A stretch of 64,000 nt of DNA from Falseniella ignava CCUG 37419. Its GTDB lineage: Bacteria > Bacillota > Bacilli > Lactobacillales > Aerococcaceae. How positions within the stretch are numbered: position 1 is the stretch's first letter; every line of letters begins with the position of its first letter. The stretch covers positions 322,118-386,117 of the forward strand of contig NZ_JH932300.1 in the NCBI RefSeq assembly GCF_000301055.1. Direction: 5' to 3'. The notes beneath the pieces were generated by a model. The model did no database searches, was not told the DNA's origin, and was given only the letters and a program-made list of their open reading frames with translations. This document shows positions 55,637 to 63,798 of this stretch, one piece after another. Both the position numbers and the translations under genes were made by a program.

Positions 55637-56332
55637 ATGTTATTGCTTAAATCCAAAAAAATAATACGTTGTATCGTGAGTGTCATCTTTTTTATATGTG
55701 TTAGTTTCCTAATTATTAACAGCACAACAGGCACTACTATTAACGCGCAATCTGAGAATGATATCGATGCACCGACAGAATACCATGGGCCCGTCAATCC
55801 ATATACCCCATACGGACAGTATGTGAGCTATCAATATCAGATCAACGGATCTCAACCGATGATTCAAGACGTCATCCGTGAGTATCAACCTGATAGTAAC
55901 GGTATATTTCAAGTGGCAATGTTTACGGTAGAAAATAATAGCGCGATTTGTCAAGTTTATCAAATAAGAGATCAAGGTATCTATTTGTTAGCGTCATACG
56001 ATAATTATTATAATGTGGAAGATTTGCGTAATGCTCCAACGACTCTGAGTCAGACACCTGTGTTGGTTCTCCCTTCAAATATTCAAGAAGGAATGTCTTA
56101 TGCCTCGAGTGCCGATGGAACAAAAATTCGAACAGTAGTTGAGACATCGATGAACTACGAAATTAACGATGTAGCCTATCAAGATGTTGTGAAAATCGAA
56201 GAGGAAGACTTAACTCACTCAGATTATGTTACAAATTACTATTATGCTCCTGCATACGGGCTGATTGTTGTAGAACGAGTTAATCAAGCGGGCGAGAGTC
56301 AAATATTGCTTCAAATTATGTCGGCTCAGTAA
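55637..56332 (+). CDS. secreted or membrane-anchored protein of unknown function
   Basis: The 231-residue product has an N-terminal hydrophobic segment (about 9-33, IIRCIVSVIFFICVSFLII) followed by AxA-like sites, so it is exported or anchored. The mature part (YGQYVSYQYQINGSQPMI, VQ/VVKIEEED, YYYAPAYGLIVVER) looks beta-rich and fits the general form of lipoprotein-like DUF3108-type domains, but I do not recognise the family. The start at 55637 has AAAGCGAGG upstream; two earlier in-frame ATGs have none. Confidence 0.75.
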   Translation: MLLLKSKKIIRCIVSVIFFICVSFLIINSTTGTTINAQSENDIDAPTEYHGPVNPYTPYGQYVSYQYQINGSQPMIQDVIREYQPDSNGIFQVAMFTVENNSAICQVYQIRDQGIYLLASYDNYYNVEDLRNAPTTLSQTPVLVLPSNIQEGMSYASSADGTKIRTVVETSMNYEINDVAYQDVVKIEEEDLTHSDYVTNYYYAPAYGLIVVERVNQAGESQILLQIMSAQ

Positions 56333-56349
56333 CTGGAAATAAAAGAAAG

Positions 56350-56395
56350 AAAAACGGTGAAGATGCTATTAAATTAGCTTCTTCACCGTTTTTGA
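56350..56395. terminator. bidirectional terminator between the secreted protein and tRNA-Arg
   Basis: AAACGGTGAAG and CTTCACCGTTT form the stem, with T-runs on both strands. It serves the upstream gene on the plus strand and the tRNA on the minus strand. Confidence 0.85.
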
Positions 56396-56475
56396 ATTTT
56401 AAATAATACAACACACGAAATTTGAATTCACTTTGCACTCAACCTCGATATACGTTGATATATCATCATAATAAA

Positions 56476-56547
56476 CACCGCTGGAGGGAATCGAACCCCC
56501 ATTTTAAGAACCGGAATCTTACGTGATATCCATTACACTACAGCGGC
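56476..56547 (-). tRNA. tRNA-Arg(CCG)
   Basis: The minus strand reads as a 72-nt cloverleaf: acceptor GCCGCTG with CAGCGGT, anticodon stem TAAGA / TCTTA around loop TTCCGGT with anticodon CCG at 34-36, and T-arm GGGGTTCGATTCCCT. CCA is not encoded. It reads Arg codon CGG. Confidence 0.92.
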
Positions 56548-56911
56548 ATAACGATTTTATTATACCTAAATATATCTAAAAAATAAAGCGATTATAACGA
56601 GAAGCTTTGAAGTAAAGTGAAATATACATAGAATCAAAAGTGTAACAAGAGACGTACCCTATGAATAATTATACTATTAGGGAAAATTAAATTTTAATTG
56701 CCAATGATTTCGATCCGACATCTTATGCTCAAACAAGACCTGTTCGAAAGGTTTATTTAAACTTACCTGTTATCAAAATATTTATCAAACATGGTTGAAT
56801 GAGTAAAAAGGTATCGATAAATTTATTTAAATTAATGATTTGAATTAATTCTTTTTTTAAATAAGTAATGTTATAATGTAAGTGTTATCAAAATAAAAGG
56901 AGCTGACTTTT
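56548..56911. other. gap between tRNA-Arg and the acidic lipoprotein
   Basis: No open frame or repeat array is supported here. It holds a -10-like GGTATAAT on the minus strand behind the tRNA and TGTTATAAT at 56870-56878 before the lipoprotein; both are probable promoters. The rest is AT-rich without visible structure. Confidence 0.6.
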
Positions 56912-58687
56912 GTGAAGAAACATTTATTAAGAGGAACGTTGTTATTGTCAAGTGCTTTTGTTTTAGTCGCATGTAGTAGCCAGCCAGATAGTGAACAAAC
57001 CGTTGAAGAAGTCACTACAGTGATTGAAGAAACAACGGAAGAGCAAGAAGAATCGAGCGAGCCAGAAGCAACTACTGAAGAAGCTGAGGCATCAGAGGAT
57101 CAAGAGTCAACAGAAGAATCTGAAAAAGAATCTAAAGATGAATCTGAAGAATCAAAAGAATCTGAAAAATCAAAAGAATCTGAAGCAACCGAAGAAGAAT
57201 CTAAAGAAGAAACTAAAGAAGAATCAAAAGAATCTGAAGAAACCGAAGAAGAATCTAAAGAAGAAACTAAAGAAGAATCTAAAGATGAATCTGAAGAATC
57301 AAAAGAATCTGAAGAAACCGAAGAAGCATCAGAAGAATCTAAAGAGTCTAGCGAAGATTCGGATGAAACATCTTCGGAAGAAACCCTTGTACTAAATCAA
57401 CATGAACTTGCTGAATTTGATGGTCAGGGAGACAATAAGGCGTACATCGCTGTTAATGATGTAATTTATGATGTTACAGACCAAGAATTAAAAGACGGTC
57501 ATTATGGTGATTATAAAGTTGGGGTAAATACACTTTATAATGTTCTACTATTAGGCGAAGATGAAGCATTGAAAGATCTTCCAATTGTCGGCGTTTTAGA
57601 AATGGTGGAAGAAACTGAGGAACCAGCTGAAGAAGTTGCTGAAGAAGATAGTCAAGATGAGAACGAGGATCTGCCAGCAATTAACCAAGAAGAGTTAGCT
57701 AAATATGATGGGCAAGATGGACGTAAAGCTTATATTGGTGTCAATGATGTTATCTATGACGTTACGGATCAAGAATTAAAAGATGGTTATTATGGTGATT
57801 ATAAAGTTGGCGTTAATACTTTATATAATTCGTTATTACTAGGTGAAGATGAATCACTGAAAGATTTACCAGTGGTTGGCTCATTTGAGAAATTAGTAGC
57901 GTCAGAGGAAGAGGAAGCTGTCGATGAAAGTGATGAAGCCGAAGCACAACCGCTTCAAGATGGAACTTATATTGTAACGAGCTCACCAAATTCTAAAGAT
58001 GAAGTCATTGAACAGATGATTACAGTTGAAGAAGGTAAGATTACAGAAGCTGCTTTTAAAGTACTTCATGGTGAAGAAGAAGTTGCCCTCGATGAAGCAG
58101 AAGCTCAAATCGTTGAAACATTGACAAAACAATTCGTCGATCAAGGGGAATTGTTGCTGCCAAGCGAAGAAGGAACGCCATTTATTGCGTACCAATTGAT
58201 TGCAAATAGTGAAATTTTACGTACATTGGCACAACAAGGAATGAGTGAAATAATCAACCTTGATGAGGTAGAAATGAAAGATTCAGAATATGTCGTTAAA
58301 GATTCTTTCTATGAAGTGACCTTGAAAGTTGAAAATAATGAAGTGAAAGCATTGGAAATCTCATCAGTCTCAAATGAGGAGGATGCTGAAATCGTTGAGA
58401 AATTCATCGAAGAATTTATGGGTGTAAAAACATTAGACGAATTGACATATGTTGCGGCAGAAGATGAAGATGAAGAAACAGCACAACGCAATCAAGCAAT
58501 ATATGAACACCTGAAAGGGTTAGTAAATTATGCAATCAATTTATCTAAGGTTCAAACGATTATCAATCTTGACGGACCAGTTGAGGAAGTAGAGGAATCA
58601 TCAGAAGAAGCAGAAGAAACAGAAGAATTAGAAGAAACATCAGCTGAAGAATCTTCAGAATCAGAAGAAGAAACATCTGAAGAATAA
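56912..58687 (+). CDS. large acidic lipoprotein with two heme-less cytochrome b5-like repeats
   Basis: The 591-residue lipoprotein starts with a lipobox (LVAC, Cys21). Residues ~30-155 are Glu/Ser/Lys repeats, a spacer across the wall. Two near-identical cytochrome b5-like modules follow (161-229 and 257-325; core NDVIYDVTDQELKDG), lacking the heme His residues. Then comes an FMN-binding-like region (~348-445, DGTYIVTSSPN), an unknown domain (446-551) and an acidic tail. The start is GTG at 56912 behind AAAGGAG. An electron-transfer or surface role is an inference. Confidence 0.82.
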   Translation: MKKHLLRGTLLLSSAFVLVACSSQPDSEQTVEEVTTVIEETTEEQEESSEPEATTEEAEASEDQESTEESEKESKDESEESKESEKSKESEATEEESKEETKEESKESEETEEESKEETKEESKDESEESKESEETEEASEESKESSEDSDETSSEETLVLNQHELAEFDGQGDNKAYIAVNDVIYDVTDQELKDGHYGDYKVGVNTLYNVLLLGEDEALKDLPIVGVLEMVEETEEPAEEVAEEDSQDENEDLPAINQEELAKYDGQDGRKAYIGVNDVIYDVTDQELKDGYYGDYKVGVNTLYNSLLLGEDESLKDLPVVGSFEKLVASEEEEAVDESDEAEAQPLQDGTYIVTSSPNSKDEVIEQMITVEEGKITEAAFKVLHGEEEVALDEAEAQIVETLTKQFVDQGELLLPSEEGTPFIAYQLIANSEILRTLAQQGMSEIINLDEVEMKDSEYVVKDSFYEVTLKVENNEVKALEISSVSNEEDAEIVEKFIEEFMGVKTLDELTYVAAEDEDEETAQRNQAIYEHLKGLVNYAINLSKVQTIINLDGPVEEVEESSEEAEETEELEETSAEESSESEEETSEE

Positions 58688-58705
58688 TAAATTAATTTTC
58701 AATTA

Positions 58706-58752
58706 ATCTAAGAAACTTAGTAAAGTATTTCCTTTTCTAAGTTTCTTTTTGA
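58706..58752 (+). terminator. terminator after the acidic lipoprotein
   Basis: AAGAAACTTAG pairs with CTAAGTTTCTT, then TTT. Confidence 0.8.
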
Positions 58753-58870
58753 ATAAAAAGTAGCTTTTTTGTTGGTTTCTGCTAGATTTCTCTGTGAAAC
58801 TTTGGTAATATGGAGTATGTGCGAAAATACTTGGCATTGAAATGCAAAATATGAAGTAAGGAGTAAAGAT

Positions 58871-59491
58871 ATGAGTTTAAAAGCAGAATTAAGAACTCAA
58901 ACAGGTACAGGCGCAGCACGTAAAGCGCGTCGCGAAGGAATGATCCCTGTTTCGTTATATGGAAAAGATACTGAAGCTGTATCACTATTAATTAATCGTC
59001 GTGAATTTGAAGCGTTACTTAAAGCTGAAGGGACGAACGCGGTATTCGATGTTGAATACGATGGTAAGACCCAAAAAGTAATTTTACATGATTATGAACG
59101 CGCTGCTTTAAAAGATGAAGTATACAGTGTTGACTTGAACGCTATTTCAGCAGATCAAAAATTACAAGTTGAAGTACCACTTCACGCAGTGAATGTCGAT
59201 AGCGTTAAAGTTGGTATTGTAGAAGTTGTTATTAACGACATCTTAGTTGAAACGAAACCAGATTCAATTCCATCTCATTTTGAAATCGATGTAGAAGGAA
59301 TGGAAATTGGTGATACGAAGACGGTTGCGGACCTTGATAAACATGCAGGCGTTGAAGTATTATTAGATCCAGAAGAAGTGGTTATTACTGTATCTGCTCC
59401 AACTGAAGAAGCAGAACCAGTTGAAGATGACGAAGAAGCTCCAGAACCAGAAGTTATTGGTGAAGAAGCTGAAGAATCTGAAGAAGAATAA
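58871..59491 (+). CDS. rplY: ribosomal protein L25 / general stress protein Ctc
   Basis: The 206-residue protein has an N-terminal 5S rRNA-binding domain (AELRTQTGTGAARKARREGMIPVSLYG) and the C-terminal TL5 domain (about 95-180) ending in an acidic tail. The long form is known as Ctc in Firmicutes and may be stress-induced. AAGGAG precedes the ATG. Confidence 0.95.
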   Translation: MSLKAELRTQTGTGAARKARREGMIPVSLYGKDTEAVSLLINRREFEALLKAEGTNAVFDVEYDGKTQKVILHDYERAALKDEVYSVDLNAISADQKLQVEVPLHAVNVDSVKVGIVEVVINDILVETKPDSIPSHFEIDVEGMEIGDTKTVADLDKHAGVEVLLDPEEVVITVSAPTEEAEPVEDDEEAPEPEVIGEEAEESEEE

Positions 59492-59508
59492 TCATTATTA
59501 CAACGTTT

Positions 59509-59545
59509 TTAACCAACAAGTTTTTACTTGTTGGTTTTGTTATTT
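59509..59545 (+). terminator. terminator after rplY
   Basis: AACCAACAAG pairs with CTTGTTGGTT, then TTTGTT. Confidence 0.85.
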
Positions 59546-59560
59546 AGGAGGTTACTAAGC

Positions 59561-60091
59561 TTGATTAAGAACCATATTGTCTTATTTGAACCGGTGATGC
59601 CAGCTAATACAGGAAATATTGCTAGAACATGTGCTGCAACAAATAGCGCCTTGCATTTAATTCATCCGTTAGGATTTTCTACCGAGGACCGGATGTTAAA
59701 GCGAGCGGGATTGGATTACTGGGATAAAGTTGAAATCTATGAACACGATAATTTAGCAACTTTTATGAAAGATATTCAACCGGAACAACTTTTCTTAATT
59801 ACTAAATTTGCCCACCATATCTATAGTGAAGCTAATTTAGCTGATGAAACTTATCCCGACCAATATTTTATTTTTGGGAAAGAAACTACCGGATTACCGA
59901 TTGAGTTTATGGAGGCGCATGAAGAAAAAACATTGCGTATTCCGATGAATGACGAACATGTTCGCTCGTTAAATCTTTCAAATACGGCAAATATTATCTT
60001 ATTCGAAGCCTTAAGACAACAAAATTGGGCGAATCTTGAAACATATCATCAATATCGAGATACTGAAAAGGCTCAACAGCTAAAATGGTAA
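59561..60091 (+). CDS. trmL: tRNA (cytidine/uridine-34-2'-O)-methyltransferase TrmL
   Basis: The 176-residue SPOUT methyltransferase matches Trm[22 protein letters not shown] (cofactor and RNA site), [14 protein letters not shown] and [21 protein letters not shown] (deep trefoil knot). It methylates the wobble base of tRNA-Leu. The start is TTG at 59561 with AGGAGG nine bases before it. It ends ~8 bp before the serS promoter. Confidence 0.96.
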   Translation: MIKNHIVLFEPVMPANTGNIARTCAATNSALHLIHPLGFSTEDRMLKRAGLDYWDKVEIYEHDNLATFMKDIQPEQLFLITKFAHHIYSEANLADETYPDQYFIFGKETTGLPIEFMEAHEEKTLRIPMNDEHVRSLNLSNTANIILFEALRQQNWANLETYHQYRDTEKAQQLKW

Positions 60092-60098
60092 ATTAAGC

Positions 60099-60127
60099 TT
60101 GACTCACTTAAAAGATTAAATTATAAT
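60099..60127 (+). promoter_or_regulatory. sigma-A promoter for T-box-serS
   Basis: TTGACT (60099-60104), a 17-bp spacer and TATAAT (60122-60127). Confidence 0.85.
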
Positions 60128-60129
60128 GA

Positions 60130-60365
60130 GAAACAAAGAGAGATGACTAGTAATTATAGTGCAAACTTCAGCGAGATGATGGTAGGTGTGAATCATCGTT
60201 AGCCTGTAATGAATCCACATCTTATTCTGCCTATGAAAAACATCAAGTAGTGCCGGTCCCAGCCGTTATTGGTTAAGCGCAAGATTTATGATGAATCTTG
60301 AATTAGGGTGGTACCGCGACTGAACCTTTCGTCCCTTTCCAGGATGGAAGGTTCTTTTTATTATA
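60130..60365 (+). promoter_or_regulatory. T-box riboswitch, serine specific
   Basis: A classic T-box leader before serS. The conserved T-box AGGGTGGTACCGCG lies at 60305-60318. A terminator stem (AACCTT with AAGGTT, CGTCC with GGATG, 60326-60356) ends in a T-run. A possible specifier codon TCC (Ser), followed by A, is at 60214-60216. Uncharged tRNA-Ser should stabilise the antiterminator and allow serS transcription. Confidence 0.92.
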
Positions 60366-60382
60366 CAAAAGGAGGAAGTATT

Positions 60383-61684
60383 ATGCTGGATCGTAAATTT
60401 TTGAGAAATAATTATGAAGTAGCAAGTCAATTATTAAAAACGAGAGGTGTTGCTGGCGAAACGTTGGAAGAATATCGTCAATTAGATGTAGAACGTCGTG
60501 AATTACTAGTTCAAGTGGAAGAACTAAAACAATCACGAAATACCGCAAGTCAAGAAATTGCAGCTCTAAAACGTGAAAAACAAGATGCTACAGATAGAAT
60601 TGAACAAATGCAAGCTTTAGGTCAACAAATCGGCCAACTTGAACATCAATTATCCGAAGTAGAAGGTAAATTAGAACATATTGAACATCGCTTTCCAAAT
60701 GTACCGCATGAATCAACTCCTGTTGGAGAAGATGAAGACGATAATGTTGAGATTCGTCGTTGGGGTGAATTGCCACAATTTGACTTTGAACCGCTCAATC
60801 ATTGGGATATTGCTGAGAAATTAGGGATATTAGACTTCGAACGTGGTGGTAAGGTGGCAGGATCTCGTTTTGTTTATTATGTCGGTTTAGGGGCTCGTTT
60901 AGAGCGTGCCATCTACAACTTTATGCTCGATAAACACACAACTCAAAATGGTTACCAAGAAGTAATTCCACCTTATATCGTCAATGAGCAGGCGATGTTT
61001 GGAACGGGCCAATTCCCTAAATTTACTGAAGATGTCTTTCAATTAAATGACCACCGTGGTTTTACTTTAATCCCAACTGCGGAAGTGCCCCTAACCAATT
61101 ACTATTCAAATGAAATTATTCCTGAGGATGCTTTACCGATTAGATTAACGGCGCTATCTCCTTCATTCCGTTCAGAAGCAGGAAGTGCGGGGCGCGATAC
61201 ACGAGGACTTATCCGTATGCATCAATTCAACAAAGTGGAATTAGTGAAGTTGACCCATCCAAGTCAATCTTACCAAGAGTTGGAACTGATGACGCAAAAT
61301 GCAGAGGAAATTCTACAAGACTTAGGTATTCCTTATCGTACGATTGTGTTATGTACTGGGGATATGGGCTTCTCTGCTGCGAAGACTTATGATATTGAAG
61401 CTTGGATTCCAGGACAAGATCGATATCGCGAGATTAGTTCATGTTCTAACTGTGAAGACTTCCAAGCTCGCCGAGCTAAAATTCGTTTCCGTAATGAGGA
61501 CAAAAAGGTGGACTACGTGCATACACTCAATGGTTCTGGACTCGCAGTAGGGCGAACAGTTGTGGCCGTTTTAGAAAATTACCAACAAGCAGATGGCTCA
61601 GTGAAAATTCCAGACGTTTTAGTACCATATATGGGTGGAATTACTGAAATTACGGTAGACAACGCACGTTCAATTTATCGTTAA
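60383..61684 (+). CDS. serS: seryl-tRNA synthetase
   Basis: The 433-residue class II synthetase has the N-terminal coiled-coil arm (about 25-105) that grips the long variable arm of tRNA-Ser, and motif 2 and 3 regions ([60 protein letters not shown]). It charges tRNA-Ser. ATG at 60383 follows AAAGGAGG. Regulated by the T-box upstream. Confidence 0.98.
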   Translation: MLDRKFLRNNYEVASQLLKTRGVAGETLEEYRQLDVERRELLVQVEELKQSRNTASQEIAALKREKQDATDRIEQMQALGQQIGQLEHQLSEVEGKLEHIEHRFPNVPHESTPVGEDEDDNVEIRRWGELPQFDFEPLNHWDIAEKLGILDFERGGKVAGSRFVYYVGLGARLERAIYNFMLDKHTTQNGYQEVIPPYIVNEQAMFGTGQFPKFTEDVFQLNDHRGFTLIPTAEVPLTNYYSNEIIPEDALPIRLTALSPSFRSEAGSAGRDTRGLIRMHQFNKVELVKLTHPSQSYQELELMTQNAEEILQDLGIPYRTIVLCTGDMGFSAAKTYDIEAWIPGQDRYREISSCSNCEDFQARRAKIRFRNEDKKVDYVHTLNGSGLAVGRTVVAVLENYQQADGSVKIPDVLVPYMGGITEITVDNARSIYR

Positions 61685-61705
61685 GAAGATTGGAAACGCT
61701 ATTGA

Positions 61706-61751
61706 AATAGCCCTATCTATTTGACTTTATGCCAGTATAGATAGGGCTTTT
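61706..61751. terminator. terminator after serS, once shared with uppP
   Basis: AGCCCTATCTAT (61709-61720) pairs with ATAGATAGGGCT (61737-61748) and then TTTT. Its right arm is also the left end of the duplicated uppP segment, so in the parent sequence it probably served serS and uppP together. Confidence 0.8.
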
Positions 61752-61830
61752 GTAATGAAAAAATTTATTTGAAGAATATTTGGTAGGCAAGCAAAATAAT
61801 TCTAAAACGATCCGATAGATACCGAAAGAT
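61737..61830. repeat. duplicated uppP 3' end, left copy (decayed)
   Basis: This 94-bp segment matches 62733-62827, the real 3' end of uppP, with seven substitutions and one lost base (about 92% identity). It holds the last ~25 codons of uppP on the minus strand; the lost base breaks the frame. No start or body of the gene is present here. Together the copies bound a ~900-bp insert with two genes. Confidence 0.9.
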
Positions 61831-61862
61831 AAAATTCAAAATTAAAAATTTATCCAGATCTA

Positions 61863-61891
61863 TTGACAATAAAACTTGGCAGAAGTATAAT
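61863..61891 (+). promoter_or_regulatory. consensus promoter of the two-gene insert
   Basis: Perfect TTGACA (61863-61868), a 17-bp spacer and perfect TATAAT (61886-61891), the strongest promoter in the window. Confidence 0.85.
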
Positions 61892-61899
61892 TTAAATAC

Positions 61900-61911
61900 C
61901 AAGTATACTTG
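61900..61911. promoter_or_regulatory. palindromic operator CAAGTATACTTG
   Basis: A perfect 12-bp palindrome at about +1 to +14 of the promoter, right for blocking initiation. The XRE protein encoded 350 bp downstream in the same operon is the obvious candidate ligand. Confidence 0.7.
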
Positions 61912-61935
61912 TCAAAAGAAAGAAGGAGAATGAAT

Positions 61936-62253
61936 ATGAGACGAGAGGAAGTTCTAGCAAGAAGTCGAGAAGAGTATAAAAATCAAGATGAAATGATGGT
62001 TGATACCTTAAAAAAAGCTGGTGAAACATCCAGTCAAATTGGATTGGTTGTAGTTGCTATTCTATTTGGAATTGAAGCTTTTTTCTTTAATTCATTTAAT
62101 TATGGTATATTGAGCATTTATTTTAGCATCGAAGCAACGAGAGAACTGGTAAAGTATGTAAACTTAAAAGAAAGAAAACAACTGATGATGGGGATAATAA
62201 TGTCAATTATAGGGTTAGCTTTATTTGTGGCTCACCTCATAACTTTAAAGTAG
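61936..62253 (+). CDS. small membrane protein of the XRE pair (DUF6442-like)
   Basis: The 105-residue protein has a basic, charged N-terminus (MRREEVLARSREEYKNQDEM) and three hydrophobic segments (about 30-46, 48-62, 77-96). It matches the small membrane proteins commonly found beside short XRE regulators in Firmicutes; the function is not known. ATG 61936 with AAGGAG seven bases upstream is preferred over ATG 61930. It is the first gene of a two-gene operon. Confidence 0.75.
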   Translation: MRREEVLARSREEYKNQDEMMVDTLKKAGETSSQIGLVVVAILFGIEAFFFNSFNYGILSIYFSIEATRELVKYVNLKERKQLMMGIIMSIIGLALFVAHLITLK

Positions 62254-62262
62254 TGATAATTT

Positions 62263-62469
62263 ATGGATGATAAATTAGTTCTCAAAAATAATTTGAAAGA
62301 TGTCAGAAAAGAAAAAGGTTATTCGCAACAACAGCTTGCTGATGAAGTGGGTGTTTCAAGAAACACAATTAGTTCAATTGAAACTGGACAATTTAGTCCA
62401 ACTGCTAAGTTAGCTTTGATACTTTGCATCGCTTTAGAAATGAAATTTGAAGATCTTTTCTATTTTTAG
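62263..62469 (+). CDS. XRE-family transcriptional regulator
   Basis: A 68-residue helix-turn-helix protein: LKDVRKEKGYSQQQLADEVGVSRNTISSIETGQFSPTAKLAL contains the HTH at about 20-40 in the Cro/CI style. It lacks a dimerisation domain. It starts nine bases after the membrane gene and probably represses the common promoter through the CAAGTATACTTG palindrome. This pair resembles YgzD/DUF6442-type cassettes. Confidence 0.88.
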   Translation: MDDKLVLKNNLKDVRKEKGYSQQQLADEVGVSRNTISSIETGQFSPTAKLALILCIALEMKFEDLFYF

Positions 62470-62486
62470 GTGAATATAGTTAGACT

Positions 62487-62535
62487 GAAAATCTCCCTTC
62501 ATCAGAGACTATTATTTCTGGAAGGGAGATTTAAT
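62487..62535 (+). terminator. terminator after the XRE gene
   Basis: AAATCTCCCTTC (62489-62500) pairs with GAAGGGAGATTT (62521-62532). Confidence 0.85.
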
Positions 62536-62732
62536 ATTTAAGTGACAGTAGATGTTAATATCACATCGATTTTCCAAAAGGCTTATTTGCTCATTAATAG
62601 TTAGAAAAATTTTACACTCATATGTTTTCGCCTTTATAAAACAAAACGCTCCTAAGTGTGCTTGCAGAAGCAGAGGCCTAGGGGAGAAGTTATATATTTT
62701 ATAGTATATTGGGAACTAAAAATTCAACCAAC

Positions 62733-62827
62733 ATAGATAGGGCCTTTGTAATGGAAAAGTTTATTTGAAGAACATTTGGTAGGCAATCAAAATTATTCCT
62801 AAAACAATCCGATAGATACCGAAAGAT
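62733..62827. repeat. duplicated uppP 3' end, right copy (intact)
   Basis: The 95-bp partner of 61737-61830. It includes the last codons of uppP and half of the terminator stem (ATAGATAGGGC) that is complete only at the left copy. Confidence 0.9.
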
Positions 62828-63600
62828 TTGAAGTCATTGTGTTTAATATAGTTGAGTAAAAATTTAATGGAAATAATTGAAATTACAAATGCGACAAGCA
62901 ACCCTACTGCTAAATAAATGACTTCAGAAAGGGTGAGAGCAATACTCAATTTCAAGAATTTATAGGCAGTTGCCCCAAACATAGCAGGAATACTCAGAAA
63001 GAATGAGAATTCTGTAGCTAAGCTGCGTGAAGTTCCTTCTAATAGTCCTCCGATAATGGTGGAACCGGAGCGGGAAGTTCCAGGAATAATGGATAAAGCT
63101 TGATAGATTCCAATTTTGAAAGCTCTTGAGAAACTTAGTTCATTAAAATATCGGATTTGACGTTGATGTCGGCCCGTTTGGCGGTTCTCAATAAGAATAA
63201 AGATAATTCCATAGGCAATTAGCGCAATCGCAACAACGAAAATATTATAGAAATATTCATCCATATAGTCATTCAACGCGACACCTAAAATCGCTACCGG
63301 GATACTTGCAAAAGCAACCTTGAACCATAGCATCCAAGTATTTTTTTGTTGGGCAGGCGTTTTCCTTAAGCTAAAGGGATTTAATTTGCTAAAGTATAAA
63401 ATAACGACCGCTAGGATAGACCCGAGCTGTACAGCAACAAAAAAGAATTCAACAAATTCTGGACGAAGATTAAGTGTTAAGAAATCTTCCAATATAATCA
63501 TGTGCCCTGTACTACTAATCGGCAGCCATTCAGTAATGCCTTGAACGACGCTTAAAATAATTATTTTTAATAATTCAACGAGATCAATTAATTGTTCCAT
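62761..63600 (-). CDS. uppP: undecaprenyl-diphosphatase UppP (BacA)
   Basis: The 279-residue membrane protein recycles the undecaprenyl carrier by removing a phosphate on the outer side. The motifs EWLPISSTGHMII (residues 20-32) and GTSRSGSTI (about 171-179) form the active site. About seven to eight membrane segments are present. Undecaprenyl phosphate serves both the PBP and polysaccharide routes in this window. GGAGG-like site is weak (TGAGGCTCACCC). Confidence 0.96.
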   Translation of the reverse strand: MEQLIDLVELLKIIILSVVQGITEWLPISSTGHMIILEDFLTLNLRPEFVEFFFVAVQLGSILAVVILYFSKLNPFSLRKTPAQQKNTWMLWFKVAFASIPVAILGVALNDYMDEYFYNIFVVAIALIAYGIIFILIENRQTGRHQRQIRYFNELSFSRAFKIGIYQALSIIPGTSRSGSTIIGGLLEGTSRSLATEFSFFLSIPAMFGATAYKFLKLSIALTLSEVIYLAVGLLVAFVISIISIKFLLNYIKHNDFKSFGIYRIVLGIILIAYQMFFK

Positions 63601-63798
63601 TGGGTGAGCCTCATTTCACAAATAAGTTGGTATTATCTTATCATTTTTTTTTGCATTAATGAAGTATTCAAAGCAGATACTGAATGGTTAAGGTACTCTC
63701 ATTAAAATGTAACCGTATTCTTATTGGTTATTGGCGCAAGTCACTGTATTCTTAATATAAGTGAATATGTTACACTGGAGATAGATAGGAGGGGTAGA

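Noticed and set aside
57024-57395. Lysine-rich 123-codon frame inside the acidic lipoprotein
   Set aside because: It is the +1 shadow of the Glu/Ser/Lys repeat region, with no ribosome site.
61737-61830. A separate small gene or regulatory RNA downstream of serS
   Set aside because: The sequence is a decayed copy of the uppP 3' end plus the serS terminator arm; nothing beyond that is supported.
61737-62827. Insertion sequence or prophage
   Set aside because: No transposase, integrase or terminal inverted repeats; only direct repeats of a host gene end are seen.
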